Origin: Prorocentrum cordatum
Lineage: Eukaryota; Sar; Dinophyceae; Prorocentrales; Prorocentraceae
Assembly: GCA_963575745.1 (NCBI GenBank)
Contig: CAUYUJ010006335.1
Span: forward strand, 1,102,393 to 1,166,392
Direction: 5' to 3'
Length of the DNA: 64,000 nt
In this document: positions 43,248 through 52,647 of the stretch, piece by piece
Position numbering within the stretch: the stretch's first letter is position 1
How the letters are laid out: each line of letters opens with the position of its first letter
Made by a program: the position numbers and the translations under genes
The notes under the pieces: model-generated
What the model saw: only the letters and a program-made list of their open reading frames with translations
Database searches by the model: none
What the model was told of the DNA's origin: nothing

Positions 43248-43775
43248 GAGAGGCCCAAGAAGCAAAAGTCGTGCCATTCCTATGGGACAACGTATATTTT
43301 TCGCATGTTCGCCTCTTGGGCTTTCACCGCGTCCAAGACGGCCCAAGAGGCGCCCAAGACCGCCCCAAGACGGCCCAAGAAGCCTTGGAGGAGTATTCCG
43401 CGTTTTCCGAGGCGCCTTCCGAGGCGCCTTGGACGACGCACTACGTTTCTATTGATTGTCCTTCTCCTGTGTTCACAATCCTACATGTCTTACGTATGGG
43501 TCTACACATATATATATATATATATACACGCACAAACACATACACACTCATATATATATACACAAATACATATTTATGTATATATATATACCTCCCCCAA
43601 GCCCTCCCGAGTCGTGCCACTTCCTTCCACGTATTTCACATCTTCCCCATATATAGAGGCCCCCAAGATGTCCATCAATGGCCCTGAGCGCGCCCCAAGA
43701 CGCCTCCAGGAGAGCCCAGCAGGCCTCCGAGAGGCCCCCAAGAGGCCCACTGGAGGCCCTCAGAAGGTCGTCCGC

Positions 43776-43809
43776 ATCATGTTCCCCGAAGGCGGTCCGG
43801 GAACATGAT
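43776..43809. repeat. Palindrome, 11-bp perfect outer arms
   Basis: ATCATGTTCCC pairs with GGGAACATGAT around a 12-bp centre; same family as 2737-2765. Confidence 0.9.
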
Positions 43810-44044
43810 TCCGCGCCTTGGAGGAGTATTCTGCGCTTTCCGAGGCGCCTTCCGAGGCGCCTTGGACGACGTACCTGTGTTTATATAGATTGTCCTTCTC
43901 CTGTGTACACAGTCCTACATGTCTTACGTACGGGTCTATATATATGTATAAATAAATAAATAATGTATATATATATATATATATATACAGACCTCCGAGA
44001 GGCCCCCAAGAGGCCCACTGGAGGCCCTCAGAAGGTCGTCCCCG

Positions 44045-44076
44045 TCATGTTCCCGGAAGGCGGTCCGGGAACATGA
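44045..44076. repeat. Palindrome, 13-bp perfect arms
   Basis: TCATGTTCCCGGA pairs with TCCGGGAACATGA around AGGCGG; same family as 43776-43809. Confidence 0.9.
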
Positions 44077-44224
44077 TTCCGCGCCTTGGAGGAGTATTCT
44101 GCGCTTTCCGAGGCGCCTTCCGAGGCGCCTTGGACGACGCACTTGTGTTTATATAGATTGTCCTTCTCCTGTGTACACAGTCCTACATGTCTTACGTATG
44201 GGTCTATATATAATGTAAATACAT

Positions 44225-44255
<31 letters not shown>

Positions 44256-44454
44256 CAAGTGGCACGTGTGTGCCCAGGCTCATACAAAAAACTGAAGGGG
44301 CGTTTGAAGCAGGAGTGAAATGCAACATCGAAGTCGCACTCGAGCGCAAGTGGGGTTGCCACACCTTGCGATGTGTGTACCAGGACCCCCCAGGAAGCCT
44401 CAGGAGGCCCGACTTGGATACCAGAAGAGGCTCCAGGAGGCCCCAGGATTGTGA

Positions 44455-44590
44455 GTGGTGTGCGTGTGTGTCTGTGTGTGTGATGTATGCTTTGTGTGGT
44501 GCGTGCTTTTTGTGTGTTGTAGGTGTTGTGTGTGTGTGTTATGTTTGTCTAGCGTGTGATGTGTTGGGCGTGATTTGTGTCTCTGTGTGC
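44455..44590. repeat. Imperfect TG-rich tract
   Basis: GTGTGTGTCTGTGTGTG and TTGTGTGTTG variants; CCAGGAGGCCCCAGGA-type repeats border it on both sides (44385-44450 and 44600-44665). Confidence 0.8.
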
Positions 44591-44759
44591 ATGTAGTTCT
44601 GAAGCCCCAGGAGGCCCCAGGAAGCCCCAGGCGGCCTCAGGAGGCCCCAGGAGACCCCATGGCCTTTTCTGGCCTTCCTGGATGTTCTCGTCGAGGCCCC
44701 TTCGGCCGTCCTGGAGGCCTTGGGCCGTCCTGGACGATCGTGGGGTCATCTTGGCCGAG

Positions 44760-45210
44760 GTGTTGGTGATTTTCGACGCAAGGGTGTGTCATCCATTCGA
44801 CCCGTTGCTGCCTTTTGGGGGTGCGATCTTTACGAACGAGTGCCTGACAATTGACAGTGTGTCCTCTGCGTATCGTATTGGTCGAGAGGAAACTTGCCTG
44901 CGAACGACCACTCGGCGCGCGGGTTGTTTGTAAAACCGCCCAGACTCGCATGCTGCATGGCTTTTGTGCCAGAGAGGAGGCGCGCATCGATGACGCTGGC
45001 TACCAACCGCGGGCTAATGTCCGTGAGGCCAGTCGAGGTGTGCAGCACTGGCGCGGGGTCCTCTGCACTATGGTTTCGGCGTAGGTCGCGAGCACGAGGC
45101 GCTCGACAACATATGTACATAATGTTCGGGGTGAAGGTCGGCACTTGTATAAACGTGCGGCTTCCACTTTCTCACGATTCTGCCAGTCTCGCTATTTCTG
45201 TCGCCTTTCA
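44760..45210. other. No recognised gene
   Basis: About 450 bp of unique-looking sequence between repeat blocks; frames of 77-133 codons are unrecognised. Confidence 0.3.
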
Positions 45211-45211
45211 T

Positions 45212-45425
45212 GGACAACAAATCATCAGCGTCATCATCAGCATCATCGTCGTGGTCATCGTCATCATCTTCATCCTCGTTGTCTCGTCATCGTGATCGCG
45301 ATCGTGATCGTCATCACCATCATCATCATCATCACCATTATCATCATCACCATCATTATAATCGCCAGCTGCTGCTGCAGCATCATCACCACCATCATCA
45401 TCATTATCCTGATCATCATCATTAG
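45212..45425. repeat. (ATC)n trinucleotide tract
   Basis: ATCATC/TCGTCA variants over about 210 bp, similar in kind to the GAT domain at 10.7 kb but reverse-complemented. Confidence 0.9.
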
Positions 45426-45524
45426 CTGCAACATCGTCGCCATCTGCTTCAGGCACACACGCACACCGTAAGCATACGGTACACCCCCCGCCCGCCCGCC
45501 AGGCACACATCCCGCACGCACACT

Positions 45525-46763
45525 GCACACTGCACACAACACAACACACCACAACACAGGCTAGTACAGCACATCGCAGCACAGCACAACACAACACACC
45601 ATACCACACCACACCACAACACAACACAAACCAACACACCACATCACAACACAACACAAACACCAAAACACACACACGCACACGCACACGCATACGCACA
45701 CGCACACGCACAACACAACGCACGACACATACCACACAACACACAACACAACACACAACACACAAGACACAACACACAGCACACAGCACACAACGCACAC
45801 CATACAACACTCACCTCACACCACACAACACACACAACTCACAACACACGCAACACACAGCACACAACACACACCACACAACACACAACACACAGCACAC
45901 AACACACAACACACAACACACAACACACACCACGAACCACACAGCACACACCACACAACACAACACACACCACACAACACACAACACACTACACCCAACA
46001 CACAGCACTCAGCACACAACACACAACACACACCACACACCACACAACACACAACACACACCACACACCACACACCACACAGCACACACCACACAACACA
46101 CAACACACAACGCACAACACGCAACACACACACACCACACACCACACACCACACACCACACAGCACACATCACACAGCACACAACACACAACGCACGACA
46201 CACACCACACAACAAATAACACACAACACACAGCACACAGCACACAACACACTCATCACACGACACACAACACACAACACAGAACACGCAACACACAACA
46301 CACAACACACACCACACAACACACAACACACAACACACAACACACAACACGCAACACACATCACACACCACACAACACACGACACACACCACACAACACA
46401 CACTAAACACTACACAACACACAACACACGGCTCACACCACACAGCACACACCACACAACACACAACACACAAGACACAACACACAGCACCCACCGCCCT
46501 CCACACAGCACACACAACACCCACCACACACCACACAACACGCAGCACACAACACATTTCACACCACACAACACACAACACACAGCACACAACACACAAC
46601 ACACAACGCACGACACACACCACACAACAAATAACTCACAACACACAGCACACAGCACACAACACACTCAACACACGACACACAACACACAACACACAAC
46701 ACGCAACACACAACACACAATACACACCACACAGCACACAACACACAACACACAACACACTAC
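45525..46763. repeat. ACACA-type minisatellite, about 1.24 kb
   Basis: Mixed CACAA, CACAC and CACAG pentamer-like units without a stop-containing frame on the minus strand, giving Cys/Val-rich phantom frames up to 204 codons. Longer internal duplications are visible (46190-46260 against 46600-46670). Confidence 0.95.
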
Positions 46764-46869
46764 AAGGCTCATCATTGATGTTGGGATGAGCCCTCCTCCA
46801 AGCTCCCTCTTCGTAGGCCCCTACATGGATTCATTTCCATTGCTCCCCGTTGGGAGATAACCGATTGAA

Positions 46870-47505
46870 GATTTTGAAGCGTGTCAGAAACAGCATTATG
46901 GGACTCCAACGCCACGGCTCAACCTGACCGTTGCATCTTGACGATCCGGAATCGCGCAAGAACGCCATCCCTGCAATTTCAACACCTCGGATCAACATAC
47001 GTGTTGCGCCCTGACAGTCCTGAATACTTTCAAGACGCCATGTTTGGTATGTTGTCTGTTGGAGCCCATGGAACGCTTTCATATGTTTCAGACAAATCTG
47101 TGCAGCGGTAAGACGAGAACCACATTTTGGAAGGGACTGCGCTCAACCCGTGAAGCTCTTACAGTTTCAATCCAAGAATGTGCGCGGCGCGAAGGCGAGG
47201 GTCACATTTTGCCAACGACCCGCCCTCCATCCGTGAAGCCCTTGCGTTGTTTTAAGACGACTGTGCTCGGCGATGAGCCAGAGTAACATTGTGAAAACTA
47301 CCGTCCCTCAATCCATTAAGCTTCTACAATTGTTTCAAACGAGTTTGCGCGGCGCTAAAGCGAGAGCCACATGTTGAACATCTCTCGCCGTCAATTCTTA
47401 AAACTCAAGCACTTTTTCAAGACGAGTGCGCGCGGCGCTAAGGCGAGAGCCACATGTTGAGATCGCCCGCCCTCCGTCTGCGAGCCACTTTTGGAACCTC
47501 ATGAT
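46870..47505 (+). repeat. About 82-bp degenerate tandem repeat, five or more units
   Basis: Successive units (about 47095, 47176, 47258, 47340 and 47420) share GCGCGGCGCTAAGGCGAGAG, CCACATGTTG, CCGCCCTCCATCCGTGAAGC and TTTTCAAGACGA blocks. An isolated, rearranged unit lies at 49035-49125. Older units probably extend upstream to 46870. No coding function. Confidence 0.75.
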
Positions 47506-47574
47506 CGTTAAATGGTAAGGAAGTCTCCCCTTGCGACTGGCCCCAGGGTGCGACAGGGAGGAGTTATTCACAAG

Positions 47575-47705
47575 AAGGAAGAGGATGAGGAGCAGGAGGA
47601 GGGGAAGTAGGAGTAGGAGGAGGAGGAGGAGGCGGAGGAACAGGAGGATGATAATCAGGAGGAGGAGGAGGAGAAGGAGGAGGAGGAGGAGGAGGAGGAG
47701 GCGTC
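47575..47705. repeat. (GGA)n microsatellite
   Basis: AGGAGGAGG tract with scattered interruptions; minus-strand poly-Leu frames result from it. Confidence 0.9.
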
Positions 47706-47904
47706 CCTGCCGTCTCTCGTCGGACGGGCTGCGCACTGGGCCGCTGGTCCAGTGCCGTCAGGGGGGCTCAACCTTTGGGTGTGGCATTCGTGTGGTTCCT
47801 GCTTGTCGGGGCCTGCTCTGAGGCCTCGCTTGCCTTCCGTGCGTGCAGGGCAGGGCCCGACCTGAATCGCGGTGCTTGCAGGATCGTCGTTGTGAAGATC
47901 AGGA

Positions 47905-48000
47905 GGGGGTGAGTGGGGGAGGCCTCCCTGCGGGGAGGGCCTCCCTGCAGCCTGCGAGGGAGTGAGTGGGGGAGGCCTCCCTGGGGGGAGGCCGGGGCTC
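47905..48000. repeat. Short direct repeat GAGTGGGGGAGGCCTCCCTG
   Basis: The block occurs at about 47912 and 47966, each followed by GGGGAGG; it contains the GAGGCCTC palindrome. Confidence 0.7.
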
Positions 48001-48182
48001 CTACCCTGTGGGGGGTGGTATCTTTGCGCAGGTGGCTTGTGTGTTTTCTTGTTTTCTTTTTCCATTCCTCTCTCCCTTCATCCATCCTCAGCATCAACAT
48101 CACCATCAACATCCTCACCCCCCTCCCTCCCCTCATCGTCGTCATAATCACCCCTCATCATCATGGCCACCATCATCACCAT

Positions 48183-48440
48183 ACGTGAACCCAAAACAAT
48201 CAGAAACCCATACAATTAAAACAATGAGAAAACCACAGTCAACCATATTATTCAATCCATACAGCCAAAAATAATAAGCAATCCACACAACCAACAATAA
48301 TCATACATCCATGCAATCAAAAACGATAAGGAATTCATGCACTCAAGAAGAAGCATAAGTCCATACAATCAAAATCATCACGAAAGTCATACACTCCAAA
48401 ACAATATGAAATCCGTACAATCAAAAACAACACGACAACG
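48183..48440. repeat. AT-rich minisatellite, unit about 30-36 bp
   Basis: Units such as ATCCATACAATCAAAAAC and AATAAG repeat about eight times. It is strikingly A-rich in an otherwise GC-rich window. Confidence 0.8.
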
Positions 48441-48474
48441 TCTTGGGCACACTAAGACACCAATCCAAGCAAAG

Positions 48475-48565
48475 AGAGACAGAGAGAGAGAGAGGAGGAG
48501 GAGGTGGAGGAAGAGGAGGAAAAGAAGGAGGAGGAGGAGGCGGAGGAATGAGGAGGAATGGTCCT
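48475..48565. repeat. (GA)n/(GGA)n tract
   Basis: AGAGAGAGAGAG passes into GGAGGAGG units; no gene. Confidence 0.85.
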
Positions 48566-48881
48566 TCGCTCGAAAATCTTTGGCTATTAGAGCCCTCACA
48601 GGTTGTTATATATTATCTATTGGATTTCATTGCTGTTCAATGCCAGTCACAGGTTTCCTTGTCTTAGGGCTACGAGCACTGTGAGGGTTCCAGAAGAAAG
48701 CCTGTGCGGGTTCAACAAAAATCAGAAGAAGCAACAACCAATGTTTTTTATTTCAGGCTGCCTGAGCGGATTTGGCCTGGAAGGGGCTGGAAGAAGTCCG
48801 AAGTCCCGAAAAAACTGTTTTGAATCATCACAGTTTTTTTGGGGGGGGAGTTTTCCAGGTCCCCAACGACGATGATACATC

Positions 48882-48927
48882 CGTTCCAGAGCGCCCCGGA
48901 ATGACGCTCTCGGAGCGCTCTGGAACG
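48882..48927. repeat. 13-bp perfect inverted repeat
   Basis: CGTTCCAGAGCGC (48882-48894) pairs with GCGCTCTGGAACG (48915-48927), loop 20 bp containing CTCTCGGAG. It could form a hairpin in DNA or RNA. Confidence 0.8.
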
Positions 48928-49029
48928 CTCTGAGAAGGCCGCGGCGCCCGAGACATCTTCCAGAACTGCCAGATCTCAGAGAGTCTTGGTTTTTCCTCAC
49001 CCGATTTTATCCTCATCCCAGTTTCGTCT

Positions 49030-49800
49030 TCGAGAATGGGCCGCCCTCCATTCGTACAGCAGCTGGTGTCTGTGAAGATAAAGGTGCTCAGCTCTCAGGC
49101 GAGAGCGACATGTCAGGCCACCCCCGTAAACAGTCGGCTGTAGCTAGAAGTGCTCCTGGCCCCAGATGCCCCCAGGATTCTCGGGGGGAGGCCCAGTCGG
49201 CCCCCAGAGCATCCCTCACGAGGCACAGATGACCCCTATGAGGCTCCAGAATGGAGCGAAAGGCTGGCGGCACCTTGCGCCAGGGGCACTTCTAGCCACA
49301 CCCGAGACATGTGTTTTTCTTGGTAGCCCTGGACACGGGCGCGCACGAGCAGCCTGCCGCCGCGGGGCCGCGCCTCTCTCTCCAGTGTTCTCTTGCGCAG
49401 CGTGCCTAGAGCTCCGGCCACCTGGTGCTTCAGCGCGGCACTGGCCCCCTATCCGCCGTCCTCGGCAGCCGCCAGCGCGCCCCCTGCGCGCGGACCCCCT
49501 TTACAGTGGACGCCCGTGCCAAGAGACACCCTGCTTGCTTCCAGGGTGCCCGAGGCCTCTTGGGTCTGGAGGCTTCTGCTGGTTTTGTGGCGAGCGTGGC
49601 GCCCCCGCACCAACCGCCAGGAGACGCCTTGGGGGTCTTGGGCTCGGCTTTCTGGCGGAAGGCCGCCTGTGGTCGAGCATGGGGCCCCCCCTCGCAGCCC
49701 GCCCACCCCCCCCCCTCCCACGCCCGCCGGTGCGCCCCCTCTCCGCCCCGGCCTCTTGCTCATCCTGCGGCAGGGCGCCGGCGCCCCGCCCACCTGCAGC
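49030..49800. other. GC-rich sequence, no recognised gene
   Basis: Overlapping frames of 257, 170, 167 and 175 codons on both strands are rich in Pro, Ala, Arg and Cys and none is recognisable. A dispersed unit of the 82-bp repeat lies at 49035-49125. Confidence 0.3.
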
Positions 49801-49812
49801 CAGCGCGCCCCC

Positions 49813-49918
49813 AGCCTCTTGCCACTGCGAGATCTGTGCGTCTCGCGACGCACGGCTCTACAGTCTTCGAGCCTCGTCGAGAAGCTCTCTCTGGCGCGAG
49901 AGTGAATGGAAAGATGGA
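49813..49918 (+). repeat. 106-bp direct repeat, copy 1
   Basis: CTCTTGCCACTGCGAGATCT to GAATGGAAAGATGGAT, repeated at 50269-50372 with two or three differences. The repeat contains short inverted repeats around CCTCGTCGAG. Confidence 0.9.
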
Positions 49919-49990
49919 TGTTCCTTAGCTTGCGGGTGAATCCATCTGAATGTTGCGAGAGCGCCGTGGTGTCCACAGATTTGTGGCATA

Positions 49991-50050
49991 TTTTCTGTTA
50001 CGCCCCATGGCGGGGATCCCGGGATCCCCAATCCCCAGCGTAACAGAAAA
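49991..50050. repeat. Nested palindrome
   Basis: Outer arms TTTTCTGTTACGC (49991-50003) and GCGTAACAGAAAA (50038-50050) are perfect complements; inside them is an 18-bp perfect palindrome, GGGGATCCCGGGATCCCC (50012-50029). It lies between the two 106-bp direct repeats and could be a small hairpin element. Confidence 0.9.
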
Positions 50051-50268
50051 ATTCGGCTTGTCAGACTGATTTGAAAGCAGTTGACTTCTGTGTCTGTAGT
50101 CCGACTTGTTCGGTCCCCTCCCTCGCTCCACCCTTTCTTTGGGGTGCTCTTCCGTGGCTCTGAGGGGTTGGTAGCCCGCCGTCCTGCTGGCTCGGAGGTT
50201 GTTGGCGGAATGACTTCGGGTCCCCGCCCACACTCCACTGGGCTAGCAGTGCGGTTGGGTTACCAGCC

Positions 50269-50371
50269 TCTTGCCACTGCGAGATCTGTGCCTCTCGCGA
50301 CGCACGGCTTTACAGTCTTCGAGCCTCGTCGAGAAGCTCTCTCTGGCGCGAGAGTGAATGGAAAGATGGAT

Positions 50372-50372
<1 letters not shown>
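50269..50372 (+). repeat. 106-bp direct repeat, copy 2
   Basis: Second copy of 49813-49918; it runs directly into a TA tract (50375-50442). Confidence 0.9.
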
Positions 50373-50374
<2 letters not shown>

Positions 50375-50418
<44 letters not shown>

Positions 50419-50442
50419 TATATATGTATATATATATATATA
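50375..50442. repeat. (TA)n microsatellite
   Basis: About 68 bp of TA with TATGTATATA interruptions. Confidence 0.95.
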
Positions 50443-50845
50443 CAAGATCGTGTTGGCTCGCTTCGCTTCGCCACAACATCTTGTTCCTTATCCTATAGTG
50501 GTGTGCGGGTCTGGGCGCGTGCCGGACGAGACAGGCACGAAAAATTAGGAAGTGCGGATTGGAAAGAAAGGCGGCAATGGGGGCGAGATTGAGGGAGCAT
50601 GGCGGGAGGCGTGGGAGTCGAGAAGCTGGAGGGGTGGACGGATGCGCGGAGGGAGGGGCGGGGAGTAGGTGGGAGGGGCGGGGACGGGGGCATGGCAGAC
50701 GGCCAGACGGGCTGGCTGGTCGCGCGCGGCGGCGCCGCCGCCGCACGATTCTGCGCGTTGCGCGGCCTCCTCCGCTACCTATTTGTCGTATTTCATATCC
50801 TCCTTTCCTCCGGTTGTCTGTTACTTCTTCTTTGATCTTGCTTGT

Positions 50846-51327
50846 TGTTGTTGTTTTCATGTTTCGGGGGCTTCATGCTCCCTGGTTGATGCCGAAACAT
50901 TAGTCGGGAACCACGAGGGATAGGCTGCGTGGTCGGCGTCGGCGGCAGAGGTAGTATGGCGCCCCCAGAGCCATTTTTTTTTTAATCTAGACGCAGATGT
51001 TCGATGATTTTTGGTTGCTTTCGTGCCTCCTGGGCCTCCTGCCCCCTAGAGCATACCGCAGCAGTAGCCGGGAACCATGAGAGAGACGCAACGCGGTCGC
51101 GACGTGCGGCAGAGGTAATATGGCGGCCCACACAGCTAGATTTTCTAGATTTAGACGTAAATTGTCGATGGATTGTTGGTTGTTTTCGTGTCTCGGGAGC
51201 CTCCTGCTCCCTAGCGCATACCGAAACAGTAGCTGGGAACCACGAGAGAGACGCAACCTTGTCGTTATTGGCGGTAGGGGCGAGACCGTGCCCCGACAAA
51301 CATAATCCAGATCTAGGCGCCACATGT
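50846..51327 (+). repeat. About 160-bp tandem repeat, three units
   Basis: Units near 50846, 51001 and 51166 share TTTCGTGTCTCGGGAGCCTC, CTGCTCCCTAG, GCATACCGAAACAGTAG, GGGAACCACGAGAG and a GGCAGAGGTAATATGGCG-type end followed by TCTAGACG. Minus-strand frames run through it. Confidence 0.85.
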
Positions 51328-51416
51328 CGATGTATTTTTTATATGTGCTGCGTGCGGGTGTCCAAACCAACGCGCCCCCACCGCGCGGCTGAATTCTCAC
51401 GAGCGCAGGAGGTATT

Positions 51417-52205
51417 TCAAGACGCGGCGGGCGTGTACCGGGCCGCGGAAGCAGCAGCGGCGAAGTTGAGTCGGCACACCAACTTCCCGTACTCGCACTT
51501 CTCCGTCTGCTCCTGGTGCGGCAGGGTGGCCGGCATCTGGCCATGGCGGGTGCCGACGGCCGCCGCGGCGAGGCAGTGGCCGGCCTGCGCCCCGGGCCCC
51601 ACGCGAGACTCGCCGGGCCGGGCGCCGGGGCCAAGGCCCGTGACCCAACCGGGGAGTTGGCTGAGGTCAGCCGCTGCTTGGCGGGCGGAGAAGTGCTCTA
51701 GCCCGCGGCCCCGGCAATGCTTGCGCATCTGTCGGGCCACCTCGTCTTCGAGGCTCTCCCTGTCCGGGTACGGGCGCGACGTCGCGCACGCCTCTGCTGC
51801 CGGCACGGTGCTGCGGCAAAGGGCGCGGTCGGAAAGGCCCGTCTGCCGGTAGGTGCGGAACCCGCGCTTGGTTTTCGTGAGAGCCGCGGCGAAGCATCCG
51901 CCACGCCCCGCCGCAGCGAGGCGGTGCGCGAGCATCCGGGGGCTCTGGCGGTACCTGGCGCCAATGCAAACCGCTGCTTGCAAAGACGGGTCTCGGAGAT
52001 GCACCGCCGCGCTGCGGATCTCCTTGGAGACTCTATCTCTGAACCGATCTGGGTGTCCAAATCGGGCGCCGCTCATGACCCGCAACGCATCCTCGATGCC
52101 TGGCGCCGCTGTGATCCACGAAGGCAAGGAGCCCAGGCGGAGGAAGGGCCTGGCCTTCCTTTGCTCGCGGGCCTTGTGCAGGCTCGCCAACAATACCTGG
52201 AACAT
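51417..52205 (-). CDS. Hypothetical ORF, 262 codons
   Basis: Not recognised. The product begins MFQVLLASLHKAREQRKARP and includes ITAAPGIEDALRVMSGARFG, then becomes Arg/Ala-rich. Residues 25-75 look protein-like. The opposite strand is also open over most of the region (282 codons), a GC effect, so strand choice is uncertain. It may be a remnant of a retroelement polyprotein, but no catalytic box was seen. Confidence 0.2.
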   Translation of the reverse strand: MFQVLLASLHKAREQRKARPFLRLGSLPSWITAAPGIEDALRVMSGARFGHPDRFRDRVSKEIRSAAVHLRDPSLQAAVCIGARYRQSPRMLAHRLAAAGRGGCFAAALTKTKRGFRTYRQTGLSDRALCRSTVPAAEACATSRPYPDRESLEDEVARQMRKHCRGRGLEHFSARQAAADLSQLPGWVTGLGPGARPGESRVGPGAQAGHCLAAAAVGTRHGQMPATLPHQEQTEKCEYGKLVCRLNFAAAASAARYTPAAS

Positions 52206-52647
52206 CGCGAAAGTGACGGAAGTGGCCGGGCCGCCACGTCCGGAAGTTGCCCCGCCGCGCTCGGAATTTGGCGTTCTGCGGCCTAGACCGGGCTTTGCAG
52301 GCGCCAGAAGCCCGACCTCCGAGCCGACCTCCCTTTCGCAACCTTTCCTTGAGGCCCTTCCACAACCAGCAGTGACCGCGTTTGGTCAACCGGTGGTGTG
52401 GGTGCTTCACACAAAACCGAACCTTCGGCCGGTTAGGCATGGCAGCGCCCGCCTGCCCCAGGTTGCTTCCCAGCGTCGGCTTGGGCCAAGGTGGCTACGT
52501 ACGAAAGAGAAGTCGGGGCTACAGAGTGCAGTGGCTTGTTCCGGTGCGCGGCCCACATTTCCAGTCGTGCTGGGAACGGGTCTCGTGATATGGGGCGAGG
52601 CGGGGGGTGGGCCTGCAAGCTCATGTATTTGAACAGGCAATGTTGGG

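Larger units (their letters stand above)
43250..44265 (+). repeat. Triplicated segment with AT tracts and palindromes
   Basis: Three copies of a segment starting CCTTGGAGGAGTATTC (43383, 43815 and 44083) contain CCGAGGCGCCTTCCGAGGCG, TTGTCCTTCTCCTGTG and CCTACATGTCTTACGTA and each run into a TA-rich tract (43507-43590, 43930-43990 and 44215-44265). Copies 2 and 3 are preceded by a perfect palindrome (43776-43809 and 44045-44076). No gene. Confidence 0.85.

Noticed and set aside
45525-46763. Minus-strand ORFs up to 204 codons rich in Cys and Val
   Set aside because: They are the translation of the ACACA minisatellite, and all overlapping frames on that strand look alike.
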